Positions 13,101 to 24,989 of a DNA stretch of 64,000 nt are shown here, in pieces. The notes below the pieces were generated by a model, which was not told the origin of the DNA, did no database searches, and was given only the letters and a program-made list of their open reading frames with translations. Numbering within the stretch: position 1 is the stretch's first letter; every line of letters begins with the position of its first letter. The DNA comes from Anastatus disparis (taxonomy: Eukaryota; Arthropoda; Insecta; Hymenoptera; Eupelmidae): assembly GCA_017163975.1 (NCBI GenBank), contig JAFFSR010000353.1, forward strand, positions 92,001 through 156,000. Reading direction: 5' to 3'. The translations under genes and the position numbers were made by a program.

Positions 13101-15360
13101 CTTTATAGAAGACTTGGTTTTTCATTCGGGGAAATGTTGGGAACTTTCACTGGAATATTCCGACTTAAGTTTCCTAGAAGATTTCGTAAACGTTTCACGG
13201 AAGATTCCGTTGGAAGATCGATGAATTATTGCTCTGACAAATTTCATGGAAGCTTAAGTGGAAGACTCCGTTAACTTTTCAAAGAAATATTGGAAATTGT
13301 CATTGAAACATTGCAGTAGAAGGCTCCTGAAAGCATCCGTAAACCTTCTAAAGAAGATTTCGCTGGAAGATTAATGAATTTCTGCACCAAAATATTTTAT
13401 GGAAGCTTCATAAAAGACTTCATTTTTCTTTTGAGGAAATGTAGGGAATTTTTACAGGAATATTTCGATTAAAGTCTCCTGGAAGACTCCGTAAACCTTC
13501 CAAGGAATATTCCGTTGGAAGATTGATAAATCATTGCACCAAAAAATTTTATGAAAACTTGAATGGAAGACTTCGTTTACCTATCAGCAAAATATTGAAA
13601 ATTCTCATTTAAACATTCCAGTGGAAGGCTCCTGGAAGCTTCCGTAAACCTACTAAGAAAGAATTTATTGAAACTTTAATGTATCAGTGCACTGAGAGAT
13701 TTCATGGGAGCTGTATGGAAGAGTCCGTTATCCTTTCGGAGAAATGTTGGGAAGTTTTACCAGAATATTCCGACTTAAGTCTCCTGGAAGATTCCGTAAA
13801 CCTTTCAAGGACGATTCTGTTGGAAGATTGATGTATTATTGTACCGAAAGATTTCATGGAAACTTGAATGGAAAACTCCGTTTCCTTTTCAGCGAAACAT
13901 TAATAATTGTCATTGAAAAATTCTAGTGGAAGGCTCCTGAAATATTCTGTAAACCTTTTAAGGAAGATCTTGTTGGAAGATTGATAAATAATTGCACCAA
14001 AAATTTTCATGGAGACTTGAATAGAAGACTCCGTTTACCTATCAGCAAAATATTGGAAATTCTTATTAAAACTATTCAGTGGAAGGCTCCTGAAAGCTTT
14101 CGTAAAACTTCCAAGAAAGATTTCGTTGGGAGGTTGATGAATTAGTGCACTGAAAGATTTCGTGGAAGCTTTAAAGAAGACTCCGTTTTCCTTTCGGGGA
14201 AATGTTAGGGATTTTTACTGGAATATTCCGACTTAAGTCTCCCAAAAGATTCCGTAAACCTTCCAAGGAGGATTCTGTTGGTAGATTGATGAATCATTGC
14301 ACCTAAAGATTTCATGAAAGCTTAAATTGAAGACTGTTTACCTTTTAGCGAAATATTGGAAATCGTCTTCGAAACATTTCAATGGATGGCTCCGGAAAGC
14401 TTCCGTAAACCTTTCACGAAAATTCCGATAAAAGATTGTTTAATTATTGCACTAAAAGATTTTATGGAAGCTTGAATGGAAGACTCCGTTTACCTATCAG
14501 CAAAATATTGAAAATTCTCATTTAAACATTCCAGTGGAAGGCTCCTAAAAGCTTCCGTAAACCTACTAAGAAAGAATTCATTGTAACTTTAATAAATCGT
14601 TGCACTGAGAGATTTCATGGGAGCTGTATGGAAAAGTCCGTTATCCTTTCGGAGAAATGTTGGAAAGTTTTACCAGAATGTTCCGACTTAAGTCTCCTGG
14701 AAGATTCCGTAAACCTTTCAAGGACGATTCTGTTCGAAGATCGATGAATTATTGTACCAAAAGATTTCATGGAAACTTGAATGGAAGACTCCGTTTCCCT
14801 TTCAGCGAAACATTAATAATTGTCATTGAAACATTCTAGTGGAAGGCTCCTGAAATCTTCCGTAAACCTTTTAAGGAAGATCTTGTTGGAAGATTGATAA
14901 ATCATTGCACCGAAAGTTTTCATGGAAGCTTGAATGGAAGACTCCGTTTACCTATCAGCAAAATATTAGAAATTCTTATTAAAACAATTCAGTGGAAGGC
15001 TCCTGAAAGCTTTCGTAAAACTTCCAAGAAAGTTTTCGTTGGAAGATTGATGAATTATTGCACTGAAAGATTTCATGGAAGCTTGAATGGAAGACTATGT
15101 TTACTTTATAGCGAAATGAAGATTTTTACTGAAATATTCTGGTTTGAGTATCGTGGGAGCTTTCGTAAACCTTGAAAGGAAGATTCTGTTAGAAGATTGA
15201 TGAATCATTGCAGGGAAAGACCCAAGGAAGCTCTAAGGAAGACTGCTTTTACCTTGCAGCTAAATATTGGAAATTTTTGACCGAAACATTCGGGCCGAAG
15301 GCTGCAGGAAGCTTTCGTAAACATTAAATGAAAGATTCTATCAGTAGACTAATGGATCAG
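10104..15360 (+). repeat. ~152 bp satellite, about 34 monomers, A/B alternation
   Basis: Landmarks such as GAATCATTGCACYGA, GGAAGCTT, GACTCCGTTTACC and CCGTAAACCTTCCAAGGAAG recur every 152-153 bases (for example 10301, 10453, 10606, 10994, 11146, 11299). Two monomer types alternate often: one with GGGAAATGTTGGGAA and ATTCCGACTTAAGTCTCC, the other with CAGCGAAATATTGGAAATTGTC and CATTCCAGTGGAAGGCTCC, giving a roughly 305-base dimer. Because 153 is 51 codons, frames of 60-100 codons persist (motif RLMNHCTERFHGSLNGRLR) without being a gene. At least one unit is truncated (10606 to 10841 is longer than one period but shorter than two). The array begins after CCCACACAGCATGAAA. Confidence 0.92.
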
Positions 15361-15767
15361 GAATTATTATTTTGAATGGATGTAAAACGGACACCACACC
15401 AGCACTCATAAATATGGTTACGAACGAGGATAAGTTCGTGAGTTAGTAAAAAATAATGTTAATGACGCTATAGCTACACCAAAAAGACATTGTTATAAAA
15501 ATGAGATAATTGTTATAAAAATTAGGTAATTTTTTTACGAAAATGACTTTATTGCAATAACAAAAAACAAGTCCTCATCTATTCAAATTTTTTATTATAT
15601 CTAATGACGATATTTTCCCAATGCATTACTTGACACACCAAAAGGCGTTTTAAACTCATTTAGTATGTTAGGGATTAGGACAAAAAATGACGTCTTTTAG
15701 TATGTTAAATGTTAACGAAAAATGACGTCATTTTTTAATAATAATGACGTCCTTTTTTATATAACTT
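15361..15767. other. Spacer between satellite arrays
   Basis: About 400 bases of non-repetitive sequence inside the foldback element. It contains scattered AATGACGTC palindromes (several between 15685 and 15755). No coding frame. Confidence 0.4.
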
Positions 15768-17572
15768 CCCACATAGCATGAAATATTTCTGAAATATTTC
15801 TGAAATATTTCATGGAAAGATTCGGAATAAAACAGAAATATTGATATGTCCACCTAGAAGATTGATTTTAAATATTTTATGTAATGTTTCTGTAACATTC
15901 GTTCATGATTTTGTTAAATATTAATTTGTAAGATTGTTGAAAGATTGCAGCAACATTTGATCGAAAGATTCATGGAAGATTATGAATCTTCCAAGAAATG
16001 TTTCTGAAATATTTCTAAAATCTTTCATGAAATATTGATTCATAATATTGTTGAAAGATTGCAGAAATATTTCATCAAAGGATTCATAAAAGATTATGAA
16101 TCTTGCAAGAAATGTTTCTGAAATATTTCTTATATCTTTCATGAAATATTGATTTGTCATATTGGTGAAAGATTCTATCAGATATTATTTTTGATTTTGT
16201 AAGAGTCGCATCTCAAACCATATTAGATACCTATACATTTATTTTTTATTCAGAATTCAAACGTTTATTTATTTGTATTAAGAATTTTCGATCTTATATA
16301 CTAAATGAGAGAACGTCCCACCACTTGCGAGAGTTTGTTAACCGCATTTACGATTACATGAAAATATAATCAAGTAGCCATCTGCTGGCAAGATGGAAGA
16401 ATTGCTACGCACGCAAGATAACTACAAATATTTAGACAATATTTCTCCAATATTTCACTGTTATATTCATAAATTTTTTGGAATACTTCATGAAATGTTT
16501 CCGGAATATTACAGAAATATTTCATGAAATATCTCTTGAAAAATTTGCGCATTATTGATTTAAAATATTTTAAGAAATGGTGCAGTAATATTTCTTCAAT
16601 ATTTCAGTGTTATGTTCAAACATTTTTTCAAATACTTCATGAAATAGATTTCCAATATAACAGGAATATTTCATGACATGTTTCTTGAAGGCTTTGAGAA
16701 ATATTAATTTGAAACATTTCAAGAATTAATGTAACAACTTACTTGAATATTTCAGTGTCGGATTTAAGAATTTTTCGAAATAAAACATGAAATGTTCCAG
16801 CAATATTACAGAAATATTTCAATAAATTATTTAATATTTGAAAAACTTACGAAGGCTTCCAGTAAGCTTCCACTGAAATATTTCATTAATAATTTACGGA
16901 GGCTTTCAGTAAGCTTCCACTGAAATATTCCATGAAAAGTTTACGGAAGGTTCCGGTAAACTTCCGTTGAAATATTTCATGAACGACTTGCGGAAGACTC
17001 CTGATCGAGGACATATCCATCTTCCGGGAAATTTTTACTGGAATCTTCCTGGAAGCTTTCAATGTTTTTTCTGCAGTGAATTAAATCTTCCACGGTTTCT
17101 TCTAGGAAGCTTCCGGTAATATTCCACTGAAATATTCAACGAAAAACTTATCGAAGCTTCCTGGAAGCTTCCACTAAAATATTTCAGGAATGATATACGG
17201 AAGCTTCGAGTAAGTTTCCACTGAAATATTCCATGAAAGATTTACGGAGGCTTCTAGTAAGTTTTCACTGAAATGTTTTATGAATAATTTACGGAAGCTG
17301 TAGGTAAGCTTCCATTGAAATATTCCATGAATAATTTACGGAAGCTTCCAGTAGGCTTCCACTGAAATATTCCATGAAGAACTTACGGAGGCTTCCAGTG
17401 AGCTTCCACTGAAATATTCCATGAAAGACTTACGGAAGACTCCTAATCGAGGACATATCCATCTTCCGGGAAGTTTCCACTGGAAACTTCCTAAAAGCTT
17501 ACATTCTTTCTTCCACATCTTCCGGGAAGCTTTCAGGAAGCTTCCAGGAATTTTACGTACTGTGTGGGAGAG
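15768..17572 (-). repeat. Second array, bounded by inverted TCCCACAYAG ends
   Basis: It starts TCCCACATAGCATGAAAT and ends ACGTACTGTGTGGGAG, an inverted pair that also matches the start of the main array (CCCACACAGCATGAAA at about 10109). The left half (15780-16170, 16430-16830) is built from ATGAAATATTTCTGAAATA motifs. The right half (16840-17560) is a roughly 62-66 base repeat containing GGAAGCTTCCAGTAAGCTTC and CACTGAAATATTCCATGAA, read on the opposite strand from the main array. About 16190-16420 is non-repetitive. It may be an independent element nested in or ancestral to the foldback. Confidence 0.7.
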
Positions 17573-18961
17573 CATCATATAACGATTTTTTTGGTTTCTA
17601 CACGTTTCAAACCATGCTTAGTCAATTCAAAACAATTTAAAATTTTTTTTAATTTCTGAACTTAAAAATTTTTTTGTAAAATTAGTCAAAATTTTTTCTA
17701 AGTCTAAATTATTTAAAAAATTTTTGAAGTTCAAAATTTTTAAAATTTTTTAAAATTGTGCTGAATTTACTGAGCATGGTTTGAAACGTGTAAAAACCAA
17801 AAAAATCATTACATGATGTTTTAGCATGATAAATCACCTGAGAAATTAGGTGATTTATCACCTGATTTTTTTAACAGGGATTTCTTTGTGATCATGAGTC
17901 TAGAAAATATGACTCGTAACACAAGAAAAGGATTAAACATTTTGAAAATCCAACGTAATAATTATATTTTTATAATAATGATAACATACTTTTTGGCAAT
18001 TAAACGTATTTTGAAAAATAAATCAAATTCATCACAATGGCTTAATAAACTCATTACATAATTACTATATAATATAAGATATAAATGTATGTTATGCATA
18101 AACTATAAAACAGTAAAATATGTAACCTTAGATTATAAGTAGGTATAAACTAATAATATAAACTATGTAAAAGATTCAATCAACTTTAAGAGTAGTATAA
18201 ACAGAATTTCCAATTCAAATTTTTCATTTTGTAGATTACAATATTTTTTACAACATATATAATATGTAAATAATATTTACACTAATTATACTTTATTTTA
18301 GTTGAGTCACCGATTATTCAAAAATTAAAAAAAAGGAAAATTTCCTGGTAAAAAATTATTCTAATTTAATCATTCATAAATTTTAGTGAGTACTTTGCTA
18401 GTTAAAAATTAGCGCAACTCCTAGTCACACAAAAAATTTAATCATTTCCTCTTTTAACTCAACATTTGAAAAAAAAACGACGTGTATCCTTTTCCACGCC
18501 CAAAATCGAGATGTTCACTTTTTCAAACAAAAAACGACGCGTACCCTTGTTTCGCCAACCCAACGATATGCTCTAAAGGCATAAGTCACATTGACAAAAA
18601 ACCTTAGTGTTTCGAGATATTATAAGCGTTAGATGGAACTAATTTTCTAAAATTTTTGGAAAAAGGAGCAAAGAAAGCACAATATTTTAGAAAATTTCTC
18701 TTTTTAATGCTAAAAAATATCTGAACTCAATACCGCTAACTGAATTTTTTGTCAATGGAACGTTTGCCACTCTCATTCTAACCCACACAAACAAAACTAG
18801 GTGTTAACAGTTGGGTGACAGAAAGTGCTATCTTTAAATATTCATGAACATCTATTGTTTCGATGGAAGTATCTCAAAAATTTTTTTTTGCATAGTTCTA
18901 TCATGCTAGAGTTTTTGAAAGAGTGTTTGAGTTGTGACAATAAATAATATTCCTGTTGAGA

Positions 18962-20002
18962 CCCATATGGAAAAAACTTCTGGAAATAATTGTAAATAAC
19001 TGTTAATAACAGTAAATAAATGTAAATAACTATAATAAACTGTAAATAACTATAAATAAGTGTTAAAAATGTCAATATTGAGACATAAATAACAGTTATT
19101 TACAGTTATTTACTGTTATTTACACTTATTTACAGTTTTTTATATTTATTTACAATTATTTACATTTATTCACTTTTTTTACAATCATTCACAGTTATTT
19201 ATCATTATTTATAGTTTTTTACAGTTTTTTTTTTAAGTTATTTATAGTTATTTATGTTGATGAAAATCCGTTAATTTTCACAAATTTATACATTTTTTTA
19301 TATATATATGTGAAAATTTTTGAAAATGTGAATAACTGTAAATGATTGTATAAAAACTATTAAAAAACTGCAAATAATTATAAATAACTGTAAATAACTG
19401 TGAAAAACTGTAAATAATTGTAAATAACTATAAATAATTAGCATGTTTCATGAAAAAATGTATTATATCCGTGAGGTAGAATACGAAAAAATAAAAGACC
19501 CCTATTTTTTCTTTTTTCATGAAAATGAAAACTTGAAGAGATAGCAGTTAAATTGGTGTGGTGTCACAATCACATATATGGTTTTGACGTCACGTATCAT
19601 GGCGCTATATCTATATATATTAAAATTATATTAACTTATACCGGCTATAACTTTTGCAATTTATCATATTTCGAAAAACAAAAAAATACGGGTCTTTTAT
19701 TTGCTTTTCTAATTGTTAATAATTATTAATAACATTAAATTATTCACAATTAAAAAAATTTTTTAAAATGTAAATTACTGTAAATAATTGTGAATAATTA
19801 TAAATAACTATAAAAAACGCCCAATAATTGTAAATAATCATTAATAATTGTAAATAACTGTGAATAATAGTAGATAATGGTAAATAATAGTGAATAACTG
19901 TAAATAACTAGTATTTATGTCTCAATTCTGATAGTTTTTAACAAATATTTACAATTAGTTACTATTATTTATAATTATTCACAGAAATTATTTCCATATG
20001 GC
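18962..20002. mobile_element. Foldback element packed with TAAATAACTG decamers
   Basis: Ends CCATATGGAAA (left) and its inverse TTTCCATATGG (right) bracket about 1 kb made largely of TAAATAACTG/CAGTTATTTA decamers in both orientations. An inner segment, about 19484-19706, has its own inverted ends (AAATAAAAGACCC / GGGTCTTTTATTT). The layout parallels the element at 37537-37958, which uses GAATAACTGG units. Non-coding. Confidence 0.7.
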
Positions 20003-20204
20003 GAAAACATTGAAGTTGAAAGTCTAAGACTTTACAAATATCATACTCTACTCTAAAAAGAAATGAGATACGACTCGTTAAGTAAGTTAACCTAGGATAC
20101 AAAAGTGATATTTGCTTCGCATTTATTATATTTTGTTATTATTTATGAATAAAATTAGGGAAATGGAAAAATTTATAACATATTCACATTCATTTGTCGA
20201 TAAC

Positions 20205-20462
20205 TACCCTGGCAGAAATCTTCTCTGATTTCCAATCAGAATTAATTGATGTATTCTAATCAAAAACAATATCTTGACAATAATACAACAACAATAAATA
20301 GTAACATGTTACGGCAAATATATTAATATCAAGTTGTATATTTTTAAGATAATAATAAATTTTTTTATAATCAATACATTGTCAATGAGTAAATATCAGC
20401 TAATTTTGCCCCATTTGATCAACACGTTGTCGATGAAATATCGTTAATTTTCTAACAGGGTA
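20205..20462. mobile_element. Small MITE, TACCCTGNYAGAAA ends
   Basis: Left end TACCCTGGCAGAAAT and right end TTTTCTAACAGGGTA form imperfect inverted repeats around 258 bases of AT-rich sequence. The flanking duplication is not clear. Confidence 0.5.
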
Positions 20463-20815
20463 CGAAAATTTTTTTCTATCATTTATTAAAAACAATAAAA
20501 TTTATTTTTTGCATTATTTTAAATTTTATTTTCTTAGGAAAGACGAAAGCAGGACAAAATGTATTGTCACCTGTGTGAACATAATGAAGTACGAGATATT
20601 ATTTATGTTGCTAAGTGATGCTTATTTTTTGCAGACAAAAGCTAGGTGCACGCACATAAAAAGTCGATGTCTATAAACGTAATATTGCGATTAGTAACGC
20701 ACACGAATCATAAAATGTGAATAACGCATGTTGATTGAGGGCGCTAATGTTACATAGTCGTTCGAGTATACCTTCTTTTGTAGTGTGATCGTCTCTCCGT
20801 GTACACTGCGAAAAA
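20463..20815. other. Unassigned sequence, possible exon-like stretch
   Basis: A T-rich tract followed by CTTAG at about 20536 precedes a short open stretch (GKTKAGQNVLSPV then stop when read in phase 1). It could be a terminal exon, but 13 codons are too few to support that. About 20650-20810 is somewhat richer in CpG. Nothing firm. Confidence 0.2.
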
Positions 20816-21774
20816 AATCAAATATTTGATTTTGTAAACTGTCGCCAAAAAGAGGAAACAAATTTTCGTAATAGTCACTGCTGGCAAACTAATTTTATTT
20901 ACTGTTGCTGAAAATTGAAAACCAATTATTTAAACTGTAGATTAAGAAAATAGACAATTTTTACGAGTAGCGCTAAAGAGAGCAGACAGATATTTTAAAC
21001 TTACGATAACTAGAGCAGACAGATATTTCTAAATTTAAATAAGAGCAGACAAATTGTTCAAACTGTGGCTATAGTCAAGAGACAAATTGTTTTTAATTGC
21101 CACTAAAGTGGACGGAAAGATTTTTGAAACTGTTGTTGATTAGAGCAGACGCATTTTAATAATTTTCGCTAATAAGATCAAACAAATTTTAGTAATTATA
21201 TTTTATAATTAAAAAGAGCTAACAAATTTTTGTAACAGTTGCTGCTAGCAGACCGATTATATTAACTGTTGCCATAAAGTGCAATCACGTTATTTCTATT
21301 GTTTCTAAAGAAAATCGACAGATTGTCTGACTATCGCTAAAGAGAGTGAATAGATATTTTAAACAACCACTTACTAATTGCAATAGTTTTGACACTTATT
21401 TTAAATTTTATTAACTTCTCCAGACCAAAAGCTTTTGGGTTTGAGACCAGCATAAGAATATATGCATTGAAAGTAAAAAGAAATTATTCAAAATCGCTAG
21501 AAAAAAAGCAGTTAAATTTTAATAATTGACGCTATAACGAGTAAAGAAATTTTAATTACTATCGCTAAAAAGAGCAGACACATTCTCCAACTGTCGCTGA
21601 CAGTAAAGTAATTTTTTAATATTAGCTAAAAAGAGCAGACGAATTTAAATTATTGTCTTTCAGAAGATTAGACGAATTTTAGTAGCTATCGCTGAAAAGA
21701 GCAGACAAATTTTCGTAACGGTCGTTTTTAGCAGCCCGGTTCTATTTATTATCGTTTAAAGTGCAAACTATCGT
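20816..21774 (+). repeat. GAGCAGACAAATTTT dispersed tandem repeats
   Basis: Units of roughly 55-65 bases with the theme AAAGAGCAGACAAATTTTAGTAACTGTCGCT recur more than a dozen times, strongly diverged. Non-coding; it looks like an old minisatellite or the body of a decayed element. Confidence 0.6.
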
Positions 21775-21778
21775 TTAA

Positions 21779-22168
21779 GAGGAGGCCGTATCATTCTGTC
21801 CTTGTCTAATCTAAATTTTCGTTATTATAAATAAATAAAATATTTTCATAGAAAAGTAAGACAACCGCCCAATAGAGCAAAAGACAAGCAAATGATTCTT
21901 TTCTATGAAAAAATATGAAATTTTGATTATTTTTCGAGTGAAGTCTGAAACGGAAAAACAATCGAATTTGATTGAGTTGATTTGACTGTTTTTCCGTTTC
22001 AGACTTCACTCGAAAAATAATCAAGATTTCATATTTTTTCATAGAGAAGAATCGTTTGCTTGTCTTTTGCTCTATTGGGCGGTTGTCTTACTTTTCTATG
22101 AAAATATTTTATTTATTTATAATAACAAAAATTTAGATTAGACAAGGACAGAATGATACGGCCGCCTC
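21779..22168. mobile_element. Near-perfect palindromic MITE with TTAA flanks
   Basis: GAGGAGGCCGTATCATTCTG at the left is mirrored by its near-perfect complement ending GGCCGCCTC at 22168. TTAA lies outside both ends (21775-21778 and 22169-22172). The arms pair almost throughout, meeting near 21970 at a short loop. Hairpins this strong are typical of young MITEs. The 52039-52420 element shares the TTAA-R-GGCCG type of terminus. Confidence 0.85.
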
Positions 22169-22210
22169 TTAAACAAAGTGCGAACTATATGTGTTTCGCT
22201 AAAGAAAAAA

Positions 22211-23782
22211 CGCTGCCAAGTGCTTTGGTACAATGCTATCTCATAGAGCTCATTGAGTTAGAGTAATTTGATTTAATTTTTTTAAATGTGATTTCAATGT
22301 AGAAAACATAATTTCTATTCAAGAAAAATTAGTGAGTGTGAGAGAGTGATTAAGAAATAGAAAGAGAGTCAGAAATAAATAAAAATAGGATGAAAATGAG
22401 AATCTAAAATAAAAAGACAGAGAGGAAGTGAGGAAGTAAGAAAAGAGTTAGTGAAAGCGTTGAATCAGAAATGAAAAGAAGTGATCAAATTATTTTTTAA
22501 AAGCTTGTTTTGTAAAGACAGTAGCAAATAGCTTGTATACAAATTTTAGAGCAAATCTATCGAGTAGTTTACGTAAAATGGAAAAAAAATGATATGTGAA
22601 AATTTTTCTAAAATTATAACTATGCAAAGTAATCGGTTTTCAAAAGTGATCCTTTTTTTGTCAGTTCCAAATAATTCCCATGCAAATTTTAAAGCAGATT
22701 CATCAAGTCATTTACGTAAAATACAAAAAAAATAAAAAATTGAAATTGAAAAAAAAATTTTTAAATGGCCCAAAAAAAAATACGCTAAGAAAACCAATTT
22801 TCAATAGCTTCCCGCTGAGTTAGACAAAATAATGAATTGTATGCAAAATTTAAAATAAATTTTCAAAATGCTCTAAAATTAAAACTACGCTAGGAAAATC
22901 AATTTTTAAAAATTTCCTTCCTTTCGGCAGTCGCAAATAATTTCCCTGCAAATTGTAGAACAAATCTATCAAGTACTTTCCGTAAAATGAAAAAAAAAGA
23001 ATCAAATTATTTTTTAATCTTTAAAATTCTCTAAAATCGTAACCCCGCTAAGAAAATTAGTTTTCAAAAGATTATTTTGTTCAGACAATAGCGAATTGAT
23101 TGTATAAAAATATTGAAGAAATTTTATGGTATGGTTTACGCAAAATAAAAAATAAATAAAAAACGAAAATTTTCAAAATGCTCTAAAATTAAAACTACGC
23201 TAGGAAAATCAATTTTTAAAAATTTCTTTCCTTTCGGCAGTCGCAAATAATTTCCCTGCAAATTGTAGAACAAATCTATCAAGTACTTTCCGTAAAATGA
23301 AAAAAAAAAGAATCAAATTTTTTTTTTATCTTTAAAATTCTGTAAAATTGTAACCACGCTAAGAAAATTAGTTTTCAAAAGATTATTTTGTTCAGACAAT
23401 AGCGAATTGATTGTATAAAAATATTGAAGAAATTTTATGGTATGGTTTACGCAAAATAAAAAATTAAAAAAAACGAAAATTTTCAAAATGCTTTAAAATT
23501 AAAAGTGCGCTAAAAAAATCAGTTTTCAAAAGTTTTTCTTTTGGCAGTCAAAAATAATTTCCGTACGAATTTTCAAGCAAATTCTTCAAGTAGTTTACTT
23601 AAAATACAAAAAAAATATAAAATCGAAGTTAAAAAAAATTTTTCACAATGGCTCTAAAATGAAACTACGCTAAGAAAACCGATTTTCTAAAGCTTCCCGC
23701 CGAGTTAGACAAAATATTGAAATTTATGCAAAATTGAAAGCAAATCCATTTAGTAGTTTCCGAGATCTAATTGAAGTACTGA

Positions 23783-23820
<38 letters not shown>

Positions 23821-24268
23821 GCGCACACGCATACGCACACGCACACGCACACGCACACACACATACATACATCCATACACACACGCACACACAAGAATGC
23901 TAGTGCTCATGTTAATGTCCGACTTCATCACAGTTGTTGTCATGGACCTTGCTTTCACAGAAACTTTATATTTAAAAGATCATAACTAGGCGAGAAAAAA
24001 TCGTAGAGACCTCTGAGACCTCGCTTTTTATTCTTCTCGAAAAGCTCTTTTGAAAGAGCTCCCATTTGACCCCCCATCCCATTTAAGATTTTCGACCATC
24101 CCGCCCCCACTCCTTGAAGGAGAGGGGGTAAGTGAGTACTTTATCTGTTAAATAATAGATTTTGTAACCCTATTCAACCCCTGAAAATTTCAATTTGATA
24201 TATCAATCCATCCTAAAGTTATTCGAGTGGCCTGGAACTTTTGGAAGGCACTGTATAATGCTTTCTCA
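22211..24268 (+). repeat. Satellite-like element with AC microsatellite, copy 1
   Basis: It opens CGCTGCCAAGTGCTTTGG and CTCATAGAGCTC, then has several diverged tandem units containing CTCTAAAATTAAAACTACGCTA, TCGGCAGTCGCAAATAATT and CAAATCTATCAAGTACTTTCC. Two internal units (about 22880-23140 and 23180-23440) are nearly identical, a recent duplication. An AC-rich microsatellite lies near the far end, and the segment closes with AATGCTTTCTCAC. A related copy lies in the opposite orientation at 39144-40994. No protein frame; the family is unknown to me. Confidence 0.65.
23786..23895. repeat. AC/CACACG microsatellite
   Basis: CA repeats degrade into CACGCACACGCA and CATACATACATCC variants over about 110 bases. 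They occupy the same relative place as the TG repeat in the related copy at 39258-39276. Confidence 0.95.
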
Positions 24269-24289
24269 CTTCAGTAATATACTGAAGTT

Positions 24290-24800
24290 TGTTTTCATCA
24301 GTTATCGTTGCACTTTATTTAATGCAATAAGCTCTTAACAAGCTTCTCTCATAGCGATATATTCGGCTTGACAAGTAGATAGAGCTACAAAAGATTGCTT
24401 GTGGGTACGCCAAGTGATTATATCACCAAATAACTATATGAAATAACTATATGCAGTTAAAGAATTTTTGCAGTCTGCAAAACTTGCATCAGCAAGTGCC
24501 TGTAGATCGTTTCGTTTCGCACGATAACAAAGAGTTAACTATTTTGTGCCCTTTAAGCATCTAAAAGCTTTTTTGACTATTTTCCACTCATTTGTAGTAG
24601 GATTTGATTGATGTCTACTAAGCAGGTTTGTTGCATAAAAAATGTCAGGTCGTATTGCATCAGCTAAATATAACAATGGACCGATAGCGCCTCTATGGGG
24701 TGCAGAAATAATCGTTTTGACTTCTAAATTTTCATCTTCTCCATCTCTTTTTTCTCTCTCTATTGTCTCAGGACCTGTATTGTTACAAGAGGAGTTCTTT
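24290..24800 (-). pseudogene. Copia RNase H and connection region
   Basis: The minus strand reads GAIGPLLYLADAIRPDIFYA, NLLSRHQSNPTTNEWK and KAFRCLKGTK, then after breaks DLQALADASFADCKNSL, WRTHKQSFVALSTCQAEYIA. These are the usual copia RT-tail and RNase H landmarks: the DASFAD aspartate and the QAEY glutamate are present. In-frame stops and the abrupt end near 24290 show decay and truncation. Confidence 0.85.
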
Positions 24801-24989
24801 GCGAATGCATCTCTTTGAATTTAAATCTTTTAAACATTTCATCTATGAACTTTTGTTGATTGAATTCTATCAAAGTGTTCTCACGTTTTCAAATGATATT
24901 TATTCCCAGACATTCCTCAGGTTCACCTGAGTCTTTCATTAAAAATTCTTCTCTAAGCTTGGATTTTATGTCAATCATTTTCTTATGAT

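Larger units (their letters stand above)
7271..18787. mobile_element. Giant foldback element carrying satellite arrays
   Basis: The ends are TGTGGGTTAGAATGAGAG at 7271 and its inverse at 18787. Longer inverted arms match inward: 8330-8675 against 18225-18560 (landmarks TTTTTCAAATGTTGAG, AATAATCGGTRA, AACTAAAATAAAGTATAATTA) and 9836-10105 against 17820-18180 (landmarks TCTAGACTCATGRTCACAAA, AAAAATCAGGTGA). Between the arms sit the 10.1-15.4 kb satellite, a spacer (15361-15767) and a second array (15768-17572). No transposase frame was found, so it would be non-autonomous. A copia- or Polinton-type explanation is not supported. It lies in the presumed intron of the DUF229-type gene. That the outermost 20-base match marks the true termini is inference. 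Confidence 0.65.

Noticed and set aside
10070..15175. Chain of 60-100 codon open frames with RLMNHCTERFHG-type repeats, as a repeat-protein gene
   Set aside because: They follow the satellite period and are interrupted repeatedly; no start, splice sites or known repeat fold. Explained by a 153-base monomer.
18962..20002. CRISPR-like array
   Set aside because: Decamers occur in both orientations with no regular spacers, in an animal genome; it is a foldback element.
20537..20576. Next exon of the DUF229-type gene
   Set aside because: Phase fits and an acceptor-like CTTAG precedes it, but only 13 codons before a stop and no family match.
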